Positions 19,011 to 28,652 of a stretch of 64,000 nt of DNA are shown here, one piece after another. The stretch comes from Deltaproteobacteria bacterium (lineage in GTDB: Bacteria > Desulfobacterota > Desulfuromonadia > Geobacterales > Pseudopelobacteraceae), in assembly GCA_019162745.1 (NCBI GenBank), contig JAFLLC010000072.1:49509-113508 (forward strand), in the 5' to 3' direction. The stretch's first letter is position 1; every line of letters begins with the position of its first letter. The translations under genes and the position numbers were made by a program. The notes under the pieces were generated by a model, which saw only the letters and a program-made list of their open reading frames with translations, searched no databases and had not been told where the DNA came from.

Positions 19011-20339
19011 ATGAAAATATTTTCAAGATTAATTAATGAGATATACGAATGCTGCTCTTTTGCGCTGAGACTTGCTATCGATGTGTGCCGGCGAGTCAAG
19101 AAGCCGATTACTCGGATTCGCCGTGCGGCCATAGTAACACGCAAAGACTTGTTTCCTGTAAATCATGGCGGTGCTGTCAAAATAGTGCAAACTGCCAAAT
19201 CCTTATCTCATCATTACGATGAAGTTCTTGTCATTACCCAATCCTGCTATAATTACTATGTGTTCAGTAAGGGCGAAGTCCATCAACATACTTATCCTTT
19301 GATAGCGAGATGGGCTTTCAAAGTACAATCAATAGATCATAATCGATTGCTCCGCTCAACGGGATTTCCTAAGTGTGAGCAATGGATGACCCTGCCTTTT
19401 TTTGACAGTAATTTTAAATTCCGAGTTCTGTATCTTGCCGTTCAGCGTTCATTCGAGGTTATGCAGGCAGAGTTTTCCCCATTCGTATATGCTTGTGATT
19501 GGGCCTCCAGAGTTTATCCCGATCTTTCCAGAATCGCTGTTGAGCACAATATCGAATTCATGCGGATAGGCGCAACCTACAATCTTTCCGCTTCCGACAT
19601 TCAAAAAATGAAGAAATTTGAGATTAAAGCATGTAGATCCTGTGATCGTGTAGTGGCCGTTTCTGAAGTGGATAGAGACGCATTGATTCAGAATGGCGTT
19701 GAAGCCTCACGAATGTCCGTTATCCCATTAGGTGTGGATTTATCAGAGTACAAGAACCTGGATATTGAAGCGGTCAGTGCCATCCGACAGGAATATGGCT
19801 TTCTCCCTGATGATTTCATCATTATGTTCCATGGTGTTCTTTGTTATAAACCCAACTATGATGCAGTTCGCCTGCTTGCACAGGAAATCATGCCCCGTCT
19901 CCGCTCCATGGGATGTTCTGCCAAATGTCTCTTGGTCGGCAGATATCCATCAACTGAATTTGCAGCCAGCGATATCATCCTGACAGGAGCAGTGGACAGG
20001 CTTTCTCCTTTTATTCAGGCGGCCGATGTTGCAGTGGTCCCCTTGCTTGATGGAGGTGGCACCAGATTGAAAATATTGGAATACTTTGCCGCCGGTGTCC
20101 CTGTAATATCAACAGCCAAGGGGGCGGAAGGAATCAAAGCTGAATCTGGTAAAGATATCCTCATTGAAGACTCAATGGATGGCATTGCCGGACTAATCAA
20201 TGAATTACGAGCCAATACTGCGATACGTCGCACCATAAGTAATAATGCTCGTCAGTTTGTACAAAACTTCGGATGGGATCGATTGGCTGAAGACTATTGT
20301 CTCCTTTATACAGAAGTAATGCAGTCAAAATTTATTTAA
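19011..20339 (+). CDS. GT4-type glycosyltransferase
   Basis: The 442-residue protein has a GT-B fold. A basic N-terminal segment of about 40 residues precedes the first Rossmann domain. The C-terminal donor domain shows FHGVLCYKPNYDAV, KCLLVGRYP and VVPLLDGGGTRLKILEYFAAGVPVI; the last segment contains the conserved E of the EX7E motif. It probably adds a sugar to the lipid-linked unit. AAGGA lies before the ATG. Confidence 0.85.
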   Translation: MKIFSRLINEIYECCSFALRLAIDVCRRVKKPITRIRRAAIVTRKDLFPVNHGGAVKIVQTAKSLSHHYDEVLVITQSCYNYYVFSKGEVHQHTYPLIARWAFKVQSIDHNRLLRSTGFPKCEQWMTLPFFDSNFKFRVLYLAVQRSFEVMQAEFSPFVYACDWASRVYPDLSRIAVEHNIEFMRIGATYNLSASDIQKMKKFEIKACRSCDRVVAVSEVDRDALIQNGVEASRMSVIPLGVDLSEYKNLDIEAVSAIRQEYGFLPDDFIIMFHGVLCYKPNYDAVRLLAQEIMPRLRSMGCSAKCLLVGRYPSTEFAASDIILTGAVDRLSPFIQAADVAVVPLLDGGGTRLKILEYFAAGVPVISTAKGAEGIKAESGKDILIEDSMDGIAGLINELRANTAIRRTISNNARQFVQNFGWDRLAEDYCLLYTEVMQSKFI

Positions 20340-20446
20340 TGAGGCCAAGTTAGATCACATTCAAGGCTGAATTGTGAAAGCAGGTTATGCCAATGTGGCG
20401 TTCAGCTTATGCTGATTACTGATGATGTAAGCCAGGAATATCACCC

Positions 20447-21646
20447 ATGACTCAAATCGGAAAAGAAAAAATTCTGGTAATTTCTCCCTCGGTACCGCGA
20501 CCCGACATTAATTCAGGAGATTTGCGGCTCTACTCGATCCTAGCAATACTGGCAAAGGAATATGAGGTGACTTTTGTTGCTTCCGGGTATGGTCCTGCAG
20601 ATTCTGGCTATGTTGCGCTTCTTGAGCAGGGTGGCATTACCGTCTATGCGAACAACTTTTCCCTGAAAAAGCTTCTGGAAACTAAAAAGTTCAGTCTTGC
20701 AATCCTCGAATTTTATTTCACCGCGGAATATTTTCTGGAACGGCTTAGAATCTTACATCCAGAATGCCGCGTGATTATTGATTCGGTTGATGTTCATTAT
20801 CTCAGGTTAAAACGCAAGTACGATCTCACAAACGCTGAAACAGATCATGCCAATTACCTGAAAACTAAAGAGAGGGAGTTGAGCGTTTATCGTAAGGCAG
20901 ATGCGGTGATAACCGTTACCAAGGATGATGCTGTCAAGCTTCTGGAAGAGCACTCTGACATAACATGTGAAGTTGTACCTAATATCCATGAATTATGTTT
21001 AAGCGACATCACACCTGAAAGTAATTCACTCATTTTTGTTGGCGGCTTTATCCATACCCCGAATATCGATGCGGTCCACTATTTTTGCCGTGACATTCTG
21101 CCGCTGATAAAAAATGTCAAACCTGACACACAGTTAACCATTGTCGGCAGCAAACCGCCGGAGCAGATCCGGATGCTTGAAAGTGAACATATCAAAGTAA
21201 CCGGTTATGTACCTGAAACCTCATCTTACCTGCATAGAAGCCATGTTTCTGTCGCACCACTCCGCTATGGAGCCGGGATGAAGGGGAAGATCGGAGAAGC
21301 CATGGCTCATGGCGTTCCCGTGGTGACAACGTCTGTCGGTGCGGAAGGTATGGGGTTGCTGCACCGCACAAATGCGATGATAGCCGATTCTCCGCAGGCG
21401 TTTGCCGCCGCTGTTCTGGAATTGCTGGATAACAGCAATCTGCATGCAAGTATACGTGAAAATGCCATTCGGCTCATAGATGAGAACTACACGCCTGAGC
21501 AGATTGCAAAATGCATGACCAATGTTCTTGGAAATGTTTGTAACAGGAAGGCTAAACATATGAGCATTTTCGACAAAGCACTGTTTTTAAAGAACTATGT
21601 AATGGATTGTATTAAACCCAGGCAGCATTGCGCCGAGGTTGAATAG
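20447..21646 (+). CDS. GT4-type glycosyltransferase
   Basis: The 399-residue GT-B protein has a donor domain containing FVGGFIHTPNIDAVHYF, TIVGSKPPEQ and APLRYGAGMKGKIGEAMAHG, which includes the conserved Glu of the family. It is a paralogue in architecture of the gene at 19011, sharing the PNIDAV/PNYDAV and G(A/G)G-K-KI-E pattern. The gene starts 107 bases after the previous stop. Acceptor and donor are not predictable. Confidence 0.85.
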   Translation: MTQIGKEKILVISPSVPRPDINSGDLRLYSILAILAKEYEVTFVASGYGPADSGYVALLEQGGITVYANNFSLKKLLETKKFSLAILEFYFTAEYFLERLRILHPECRVIIDSVDVHYLRLKRKYDLTNAETDHANYLKTKERELSVYRKADAVITVTKDDAVKLLEEHSDITCEVVPNIHELCLSDITPESNSLIFVGGFIHTPNIDAVHYFCRDILPLIKNVKPDTQLTIVGSKPPEQIRMLESEHIKVTGYVPETSSYLHRSHVSVAPLRYGAGMKGKIGEAMAHGVPVVTTSVGAEGMGLLHRTNAMIADSPQAFAAAVLELLDNSNLHASIRENAIRLIDENYTPEQIAKCMTNVLGNVCNRKAKHMSIFDKALFLKNYVMDCIKPRQHCAEVE

Positions 21647-21695
21647 ATATCTGCGTCTAACCTTGTCGCCTGAATGCTGATGCAAGGAGTTGCCA

Positions 21696-22670
21696 TTGAC
21701 ACCGAATGATCTGATCAGCGTCGTAATTCCTACCTACAATGGAAGTAAATATATTCTTTCCACGGTCTTATCCGCTCTTAGTCAGACCTATTCTCCTGTT
21801 GAAATTATTGTTGTCGATGATGGCTCGACCGAGGACATGGCAGCTGTCCTTAATCCGGTAATCGGGCACATAAATTATATCCGCCAGGAAAACAGCGGAC
21901 CGGCCGCTGCGAGAAATCACGGCATACTGGTGAGTAAAGGCGAGTATATAGCTTTTTTGGACCATGATGATCATTGGCTGCCGGAAAATCTGACGGATAA
22001 AATGGCGGTCATGAAAAATAATCCGGAATGCGCCATGGTGTATAGCTATCCTGAATTGATAGATGGTTCAGGAATGGCACTTCGCCAGGAATATCCCTTG
22101 ATTTTTCCGAGTGGAGAGGTATTTGAAGAGTTTCTTCTCAGTAACAGGATTACGACCTTTTCCGCGACATTGATTCGTAAGAACATATTCGAAATGGTGG
22201 GAATGCTGGACGAAAGGCCCGAAATAACCTGCTGTGATGACTATGACATGTGGCTCAGGATAGCGGATGTGGATAAAATTATATTTTCACCTGATAGAAA
22301 TGTAAAATACCGACTCCATGAGCAAAATCTTTTAAAGAATCACAACTTAAGTTTTTGCTCCCATTTAAATGTTTTTGAAAAAGCCTTGAACGAATGCAGC
22401 ACTGTTTCTCAAATATCACAAAAAAAACTTTCCAAAATAGTAAATGAGCATCTTTACAATAAGTATTGGAGCTACGCCTTCAAATTTTACTATGACATGT
22501 GTAATTACAAAATGACCCGAAACCTTCTATGGCATTGTGTCCTGTCGAAACCATTTAACTTTAGAAACTGGATTTATTTATTGTTATGTTCGTTGCCCTC
22601 ATCTTTTATTACCAGCTTAAGGTCAGCTAAGTCATTTGTGAAGATGATTGTTTTAATTTGTCCAGACTGA
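21696..22670 (+). CDS. GT2 family glycosyltransferase (TTG start)
   Basis: The protein of about 324 residues has VVIPTYNGSKYI, VVDDGSTEDM, GPAAARNHGI and FLDHDDHW, so the usual DXD is HDD-like. AAGGAG at 21684-21689 best fits a TTG start at 21696; a TTG at 21690 abuts the ribosome site and no ATG is available. The C-terminal 80 residues contain a hydrophobic stretch (WIYLLLCSL) that could anchor it to the membrane. Confidence 0.82.
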   Translation: MTPNDLISVVIPTYNGSKYILSTVLSALSQTYSPVEIIVVDDGSTEDMAAVLNPVIGHINYIRQENSGPAAARNHGILVSKGEYIAFLDHDDHWLPENLTDKMAVMKNNPECAMVYSYPELIDGSGMALRQEYPLIFPSGEVFEEFLLSNRITTFSATLIRKNIFEMVGMLDERPEITCCDDYDMWLRIADVDKIIFSPDRNVKYRLHEQNLLKNHNLSFCSHLNVFEKALNECSTVSQISQKKLSKIVNEHLYNKYWSYAFKFYYDMCNYKMTRNLLWHCVLSKPFNFRNWIYLLLCSLPSSFITSLRSAKSFVKMIVLICPD

Positions 22671-22697
22671 GGCTTGGAATAAAAGGAGTGCCATATA

Positions 22698-23852
22698 ATG
22701 AAAATAGTTAATTTTGGGTACAATCGTTGGAGTCCATACTGGAAGCGAAATCAGACTATATTCTACCTGCTTAGTAATATGGATCAGGTGCAATCGGGGC
22801 TCTTTGTTAATCCGAGTATATGGATTGCAGAGTTTGTTAGCTCACCACAGAAGCTTTTTCAATGCGATACGCGCTCAATTTTTACTCAGGCTGTTACAGA
22901 AAAAATACGGGTTAAAACTCCTGTTTATCTGCCATATGTTACTAAAAATAAAAAAATTAGAATGATAAACAACTATTTCAATAGCCTTAATTTCTCCAAT
23001 CCAGATGACGGTATTATTCTGATTCTTAATGATTTACAAGCTGATCCATATCTTCTGGATATTGTTCTTAGTAAAGCAAAATTAACAATATTTGATTGGT
23101 CAGATGATTTTGATGAATTTTCCAATAGTGAGCAGGGGAGGCTTTCCAGTCGGCTGAGGTGTAATTACTATTGCGAAAAAGCCGATATAGTTTTGACAAT
23201 AAATGACAATTTGTGTGAACGTGCCCTAGAGATTAATAAAAATTCGCACGTTGTTAAAAATGCGACTAACTTCTTTACATTCTCTCCACCAGATGAAGAC
23301 GAGAAAATTATTCGCAGGATTCGTCAATATGGTGACAAAGTTATTGGCTATGTGGGATGGTTGAATAACCTCAGGCTCGACCAGGAGCTAATTAAATTTG
23401 TTGCCGAAAAAAGGCCGGAATATCAATTTGTTTTTATGGGACCAGAGTGTCAAAAGATGCCACTGGGAAAAGAAATCCAATCATTAAAGAATGTTCATAT
23501 TCTCCCGCCTGTCCCCTATGAAAAATATCCGTCCACTCTTAAGGCTTTTGATGTCTGCATTCTGCCAAATATTATAAATGCCCATACAAACGGTAATGAC
23601 CCGATCAAGATCTATGATTATTTGGCAAGTGGCAGGCCGATCGTTGCAACTAAAACTGCCGGGACGGATTTTTTTTCAACCTTGCTTTATCTGGCAGATA
23701 GTAAAGATGACTTTTTGAATCTGTTGGATTATGCAGTAAACGAAAACTCAGAATTGTTACAACTAGGACGTGTACAAGCAGCTCGTAAGAATTCTTGGCA
23801 AGAAAGATATAATGAAATTGAATCCCTCATCCAACCTTATATGATGAATTGA
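22698..23852 (+). CDS. divergent GT-B glycosyltransferase
   Basis: The 384-residue protein resembles group 1 glycosyltransferases only in its second half: IGYVGWLNNLRLD, FVFMGPECQKMP and HTNGNDPIKIYDYLASGRPIVA, the last matching the donor-site Glu/Lys region. The N-terminal half has no clear relatives that I recognise. The coding sequence is visibly more AT-rich than the upstream genes. AAGGAG precedes the ATG. Confidence 0.72.
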   Translation: MKIVNFGYNRWSPYWKRNQTIFYLLSNMDQVQSGLFVNPSIWIAEFVSSPQKLFQCDTRSIFTQAVTEKIRVKTPVYLPYVTKNKKIRMINNYFNSLNFSNPDDGIILILNDLQADPYLLDIVLSKAKLTIFDWSDDFDEFSNSEQGRLSSRLRCNYYCEKADIVLTINDNLCERALEINKNSHVVKNATNFFTFSPPDEDEKIIRRIRQYGDKVIGYVGWLNNLRLDQELIKFVAEKRPEYQFVFMGPECQKMPLGKEIQSLKNVHILPPVPYEKYPSTLKAFDVCILPNIINAHTNGNDPIKIYDYLASGRPIVATKTAGTDFFSTLLYLADSKDDFLNLLDYAVNENSELLQLGRVQAARKNSWQERYNEIESLIQPYMMN

Positions 23853-24065
23853 CAGTTATGTTGTCATGAATCCCTCGATACTGACTATCTGAATTCCCCC
23901 CAATTTCTTGGCCATAAATCTAACAATGTAAATATTTTAAACAATCACCTCTACTTCCCTTTGATAAAGTATCCAACAGCATTTCAGACAATAAAAACAA
24001 TTATTTGTTTAGCATTTGTAGCTAGCTTGCTACCTGTAAGTATCTGTAAATTATGCAAATATTGT

Positions 24066-24081
24066 TGGCACTAATAGTGCT
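24066..24081 (+). promoter_or_regulatory. sigma-54 promoter of the exosortase block
   Basis: TGGCACT-N4-GTGCT has exact GG-N10-GC spacing (GG 24067-24068, GC 24079-24080). The predicted start is near 24092, 46 bases before the aminotransferase ATG. A palindrome GTAGC-N6-GCTAC at 24019-24034, about 65 bases upstream of that start, is a candidate site for an NtrC-type activator. In other exosortase EPS systems the PrsR sigma-54 activator plays this part. No prsR or prsK is seen in this window. Confidence 0.72.
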
Positions 24082-24137
24082 GTTCCATAGTTAAATTAAG
24101 CTGCTTGAGTTACTGATACTTGAGACAGGATTCCATT

Positions 24138-25340
24138 ATGGCAAAGCGTATAGGCAGAACTCTTCCCCCGGCAGCATCGCCGTTTCACCTTAAGGATATC
24201 GTGTCCGGTATTGCCGGAATTTTCGAGGGTGAGGGGATAGTTGAGCGCTTTGAGAATGAACTCAAATCATTTTTCAAGGTCAGATACTGTTTCGCAGTTT
24301 CGTCCGGAAAGGCGGCCCTTGTTCTCATACTACACGCACTACATGAGATCTGCCCCGAGAGAGATGAAGTCCTTATACCGGCCTATACCTGTTACTCGGT
24401 TCCGTCTGCGATAGTAAAGGCCGGGCTCAAAATACGTTTATGCGAGATGGCACCGGGAACGCTCGATTTTGATTTCGACCGTATCGCGGAGGAGCTGAAA
24501 AATCCCCGGCTCCTCTGTGTGGTCCCGACCCATTTATTCGGCATGCCGGCGGATGTGGAACGGCTAAAGGCCTTGATCTGCCGGGGCGATATATTCGTGC
24601 TGGAAGACGCCGCCCAGGCGATGGGTGGTGTCTGGAACGGAAATAAAATGGGAACGCAGGGAGATGTGGGGCTGTTCAGTATGGGTCGTGGAAAGGCCTT
24701 TTCTACTGTAGAAGGTGGGATAATTCTGACAGACAACGATCAGATTGGGCAAATACTTGAAAAACGACTGTTCGCTATTAAAGGATATGGGGACCTCGAC
24801 AGTCTGAAGCTGTTCCTTAATGCGATTGCACTGTCGATTCTCATCTACCCTGAAATATACTGGCTACCAAAGTTGTTGCCATTTTTGAAGCTCGGAGAAA
24901 CGCATTTCAATCCATCCTTTCCAATCAGGAGGTTGTCATCATTCCAGGCAGGGATGGCGAGAAAATGGAGTACGGCAATTAATAAATTTAAGGCAGCTCG
25001 TTTGTTGAATGTGAATAAAATCGCCAGGTACGGGATAAAGTTTCCGGGCGTTTACAGGGGATCAATGCCGGATTTGATCAGATTTCCAGTGTTGGTCGCT
25101 GATACTGAGACTAAAAAGAAGATACTCAAAAAAAGTGAGATGATGGGGTTGGGAATATCAGGCGGTTACCCACATTCCATTGATGGTATCAATGAACTTC
25201 GGAACCTTTTAGGTGCTAATAAGTTTCCAGTTGCGAAAGACCTTGCCGAAAGAATAGTAACTCTACCTGTGCATCCTTATGTGAACAACGATGATCTCGG
25301 AAACATCATGCACTTATTTCAAGAGAGCTCTTATGTCTAA
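24138..25340 (+). CDS. DegT/DnrJ/EryC1/StrS family PLP aminotransferase, exosortase-linked
   Basis: The 400-residue protein has the PLP lysine Lys186 in SMGRGKAFSTVEGG and the VLEDAAQAMGG motif before it. It starts at the ATG at 24138 after ACAGGA; an upstream TTG is less likely. It is the first gene after the sigma-54 promoter and overlaps the exosortase gene by eight bases, so the two are translationally linked. It probably makes an amino sugar for the exported polymer. The substrate is unknown. Confidence 0.86.
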   Translation: MAKRIGRTLPPAASPFHLKDIVSGIAGIFEGEGIVERFENELKSFFKVRYCFAVSSGKAALVLILHALHEICPERDEVLIPAYTCYSVPSAIVKAGLKIRLCEMAPGTLDFDFDRIAEELKNPRLLCVVPTHLFGMPADVERLKALICRGDIFVLEDAAQAMGGVWNGNKMGTQGDVGLFSMGRGKAFSTVEGGIILTDNDQIGQILEKRLFAIKGYGDLDSLKLFLNAIALSILIYPEIYWLPKLLPFLKLGETHFNPSFPIRRLSSFQAGMARKWSTAINKFKAARLLNVNKIARYGIKFPGVYRGSMPDLIRFPVLVADTETKKKILKKSEMMGLGISGGYPHSIDGINELRNLLGANKFPVAKDLAERIVTLPVHPYVNNDDLGNIMHLFQESSYV

Positions 25341-26166
25341 AAATGACAAAATAAAAATAGTGATACTTGTTTTGCTTTGGGCTGCGGTCTTTTATCCGCT
25401 CTACCCGGAACTGGTCCGTGAATGGTTAGGTAATTCCGATAACTCCCACGCCTTTATTGTTCCTCTGATATCTATGTATTTTGTATGGCAAAGAAAAAAC
25501 GCGCTGCAACTCACTCCTATTACGACGTCTTTATGGGGTGGGGGGCTTCTTGGCGTAAGTTTGTTGCTTTATGTTTTGAGCAGTGCAGGTGGACTTGCAT
25601 TCCCTGCTAGAATAGCCATGGTGACATCCCTTTTCGGGCTTGTCTGGTTCTGTCTCGGAAAAGAATTTATTCAAAAACTTGCTTTCCCTATCGCATTCCT
25701 GTTGTTCATGGTTCCCGTACCATACTCTTTAATAAGTCTGGTTTCCACGCCTCTTCAGCTGATGGCAACCGAGGTTTCTGCAGCACTCATAGGGAAGTGC
25801 TCAATACCGGTCTACCGGGAAGGAAACATGCTTTATTTTATGCAGACTCAACTGGAGGTTGCTGAGGCATGCAGCGGTGTCAGATCGATCATGGCACTGA
25901 CGATGATTAGTTTTGTATTCTGTTTTTTATCCAGAGATGGCTGGTGGAGAAGAGCAGTTCTTGTTATTGCTGCAATTCCGATTGCCATTGTGGCGAATAT
26001 ATTTCGAGTGACAGGCACAGGGGTGCTGGCACACTTTTACGGGGACGGAGTTGCCAGGGGCTTCCTCCATGAATTTTCAGGAATAGCGATATTTATTTTT
26101 GGCTTTGCACAGCTCTTTGCGGTTTTTTTTCTCGTAAACAGGAAAATAACGAATGATATCCGATAA
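25333..26166 (+). CDS. exosortase (EpsH/XrtA-type)
   Basis: This 277-residue integral membrane protein has about eight helices. The exosortase catalytic residues are visible: Cys180 in EACSGVRS, Arg225 in NIFRVTGTG and His246 in GFLHEFSG. Exosortases are thiol transpeptidase-like proteins that cleave PEP-CTERM tails; in EPS loci they may also take part in polymer export. The ATG at 25333 is used because longer versions would lie inside the previous gene. It overlaps the aminotransferase by 8 bases and epsI by 14. The EpsI domain is separate here, whereas some exosortases carry it as a fusion. No protein in this window ends with a PEP-CTERM signal. Confidence 0.92.
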   Translation: MSKNDKIKIVILVLLWAAVFYPLYPELVREWLGNSDNSHAFIVPLISMYFVWQRKNALQLTPITTSLWGGGLLGVSLLLYVLSSAGGLAFPARIAMVTSLFGLVWFCLGKEFIQKLAFPIAFLLFMVPVPYSLISLVSTPLQLMATEVSAALIGKCSIPVYREGNMLYFMQTQLEVAEACSGVRSIMALTMISFVFCFLSRDGWWRRAVLVIAAIPIAIVANIFRVTGTGVLAHFYGDGVARGFLHEFSGIAIFIFGFAQLFAVFFLVNRKITNDIR

Positions 26167-26845
26167 AACGTTCGAAATATGCCTTGTGAGCCTGTGTATG
26201 ACTCTGTTGATTGCAGGCGTACTGTCAATACGTCCAAAACCCGTTATTGCACGCACCAATCTTGAATACCTACCGAAAGAGATAGCTGGCTACAAAGGGG
26301 TTGATGACACCTTCCCGGATGCAGTAAATCGTGAACTTAATGCCGATACACAGCTTTACCGTCATTACCGCTCCAGTGACGGAAGCCAGATTGATTTATA
26401 CATCGGCTATTACGGCACGGCCAAGGGTGGGCGGACGGGGCATAACCCGTATGCGTGTCTGCCTGGTGCCGGATGGGCTATTGTTGATTCCCGAAAGATA
26501 GGAATCCGTCAACCGAATAAAACGTCAGATGTGGAGTTGAATTACGTTCGGGCCCGTAGAGACGGAGTCAATACCGTTATGGTTCACTGGTATCAGACAG
26601 CGGGAACCACAGTGGTGTCCACTGGACTCCAACAAAATATAGAAAAAATCCGGGGACGATTGCTCCGTAATCGGCATGATGGCGCATTTGTCCAGATTTC
26701 TATGCAAGTGCCGGATGAATCAGTCTTGGTTTCAGAAGCAAAAGCCATTGTTTTTGCCGGTTCGATTCTTAAAATTCTCCCTGATTTTTGGCCGGTCGAA
26801 GAGCAGATAGGCTTACTACGCTTCAAAAACGTTTGGAGATTGTAG
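26153..26845 (+). CDS. epsI: EpsI family exosortase-associated protein
   Basis: The 230-residue protein has one N-terminal membrane helix (about residues 7-25) and a periplasmic EpsI domain. It carries YIGYYGTAKGG, HNPYACLPGAGW and VNTVMVHWYQT, the family hallmarks including the His-Pro/Asn and Cys-Leu-Pro-Gly motifs. EpsI follows EpsH in Methylobacillus-type EPS loci and supports polymer production. It overlaps the exosortase gene by 14 bases. Confidence 0.92.
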   Translation: MISDKTFEICLVSLCMTLLIAGVLSIRPKPVIARTNLEYLPKEIAGYKGVDDTFPDAVNRELNADTQLYRHYRSSDGSQIDLYIGYYGTAKGGRTGHNPYACLPGAGWAIVDSRKIGIRQPNKTSDVELNYVRARRDGVNTVMVHWYQTAGTTVVSTGLQQNIEKIRGRLLRNRHDGAFVQISMQVPDESVLVSEAKAIVFAGSILKILPDFWPVEEQIGLLRFKNVWRL

Positions 26846-26849
26846 AAAC

Positions 26850-28064
26850 ATGAAAAAGCCCGTACCAGTACTGATTTTGGACAACAGTATAAACTTTGGC
26901 GGATCTACCCAAAGCCTTTGTTATCTGCTTCGAGCCCTCGATAAAGAGCAGTTTGAGCCGATACTGGTCACCGGTCAGTCCACGGAGTTTCTTGCGAAAC
27001 ATTTTGACTGTGCCTGGTACCATTATGTGCCCAAACTCCCTTGGGTTAACAACTTGGTTTACAGTAAAGTTGCCGCTTTCCAGGTATTCCGTTTCAGAAT
27101 GTTGCGAAAAGTCCTCAATCTTTCACGTTTTCTCTATTGGCTCGCATTTATTACCATCCCCGAGGCCTTTAAATATTATCAGTTAGGGCGCAAGCATCAG
27201 GTGGAACTGGTACATCTCAATAACATTTTGGGGAGCCAGTTTGCCGGTATTCTTGCAGCAAAGTTACTGCGTGTACCCTGTGTTGCCCATTTAAGGGATT
27301 TTGAAGAGGTTCATCCTGTCACCCGTTTTTATGCAAGGCTGGTTGACCACCACGTGGCGATATCGGAGGCTGTGCGGGAAAATCTGCAACAACTTGGAGT
27401 GCCTGATGAGCGGATTACGGTTGTTCACGATGCCATTGACCTGGCAGATTTTCAACCCGAAGTTGAAGTAGGTCACCTGGCTGAGGAGTTCAGCCTTGCC
27501 CCCGGACAGCCCACATTCGGAATTTTTGGCCGGGTGGTAGAATGGAAGGGAATTCGAGAGTTCATATTAGCCGTTCGGGAAGTACTCAAAATAATACCCA
27601 AGGCACGCGGCTTTATAGTGGGCGCCAATTCTGATGGTGATAAGAGCTATTTTAGCGCCATGCAACAACTTGCCTCAGATTTGGGACTGAAAGAAAATGT
27701 AGTCTTTACCGGTTTTCGGGATGATGTGCCAGCGTTGATGGGCTTGATGGATGTCATTGTTCATGCCTCGATTCGGCCGGAACCTTTTGGGATGGTTATA
27801 ATTGAGGGCATGGCCATGAAGAAGCCGGTTGTTGCAACAAGAGGTGGAGGAGCGCTTGATATCGTTATAGACAAAGAGACCGGCTTCTTAGCTGATATGG
27901 ATGATGTCAAGGGATTGGGACGCGCGATCAGCGCCCTGCTGGAACAGAGTGAGTTGCGGAAATCAATGGGACTAGCCGGTAGGGCGCGAGTCGAACAGAA
28001 ATTCACCAGTCGCCGCTATGCTAACCAGATGTCTACAATATACGAAAGTTTGGTGGCGGCATGA
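26850..28064 (+). CDS. GT4 family glycosyltransferase
   Basis: The 404-residue GT-B enzyme starts with VLILDNSINFGGSTQSL, an acceptor-side glycine motif. It has GRVVEWKGIREFI, GFRDDVPALMGLMDV and EPFGMVIIEGMAMKKPVV, which is the complete EX7E donor motif. It begins four bases after epsI and overlaps the phosphatase gene by the ATGA arrangement, so it belongs to the exosortase transcript. Confidence 0.9.
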   Translation: MKKPVPVLILDNSINFGGSTQSLCYLLRALDKEQFEPILVTGQSTEFLAKHFDCAWYHYVPKLPWVNNLVYSKVAAFQVFRFRMLRKVLNLSRFLYWLAFITIPEAFKYYQLGRKHQVELVHLNNILGSQFAGILAAKLLRVPCVAHLRDFEEVHPVTRFYARLVDHHVAISEAVRENLQQLGVPDERITVVHDAIDLADFQPEVEVGHLAEEFSLAPGQPTFGIFGRVVEWKGIREFILAVREVLKIIPKARGFIVGANSDGDKSYFSAMQQLASDLGLKENVVFTGFRDDVPALMGLMDVIVHASIRPEPFGMVIIEGMAMKKPVVATRGGGALDIVIDKETGFLADMDDVKGLGRAISALLEQSELRKSMGLAGRARVEQKFTSRRYANQMSTIYESLVAA

Positions 28065-28651
28065 TCGGGACTCTTTTAAAACAGCTCATTCCGCAACAGC
28101 TGAAGAGGCCGGTGAAGCGGGCTGTACTTAATTCTTGGGATTCAGCCCGTTACGGGTACTCCAAGGGGAATTTAGATAGCGGTAACAAGCACCATGTCAT
28201 CTTCGTCTGTAAGGGTAATATCTGCAGGAGTGCTTTTGCCGAATATTACTTAAGAAGTGTTATGGCCGAAGGGGCGCACAAAATAGAATCTTGCGGCCTT
28301 GATGTGGATCAGGGGTTATTTTCCCCGCAGGAGGCTGTAAGCGTTGCCAAAGAGTTTAAAGTAGATCTTGAATTACATCAATCAAAGGGAGTGGCTTCTT
28401 GTGACATACATAATGCCGACCTGATACTCCCCATGGAATTCCGTCAATATCAGCGGTTAAAGGCCATGTATCCTGGCAAAAAAAGTAAAATAAGGCTGTT
28501 ACGTGATTTTGCACCGTGGCCGGATCGCCTCTTGTGCAACATCAGTGACCCATACGGATCTGATGAGGACGAGTTTAGGCGCTGCTTTAAACGGCTACAA
28601 AGATCGCTTGACGGTCTAAAGAACCATCTGGCTATCTCGGAGAACATGTAA
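28061..28651 (+). CDS. low-molecular-weight protein-tyrosine phosphatase (Wzb-like)
   Basis: The 196-residue protein holds the signature Cys50-X5-Arg56 (CKGNICRS) and an Asp-Pro-Tyr general-acid loop (SDPYGSDEDEF). A basic N-terminal extension of about 44 residues is longer than in ordinary family members. Wzb-type phosphatases dephosphorylate the BY-kinase that governs chain length in EPS export. No Wzc-like kinase is in this window, so the partner must lie elsewhere. Overlap with the upstream gene is four bases. Confidence 0.87.
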   Translation: MIGTLLKQLIPQQLKRPVKRAVLNSWDSARYGYSKGNLDSGNKHHVIFVCKGNICRSAFAEYYLRSVMAEGAHKIESCGLDVDQGLFSPQEAVSVAKEFKVDLELHQSKGVASCDIHNADLILPMEFRQYQRLKAMYPGKKSKIRLLRDFAPWPDRLLCNISDPYGSDEDEFRRCFKRLQRSLDGLKNHLAISENM

Positions 28652-28652
28652 A

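Noticed and set aside
25333-26166. PEP-CTERM substrate for the exosortase within the window
   Set aside because: C-termini of all secreted proteins here were read; none has a PEP motif, helix and basic end.
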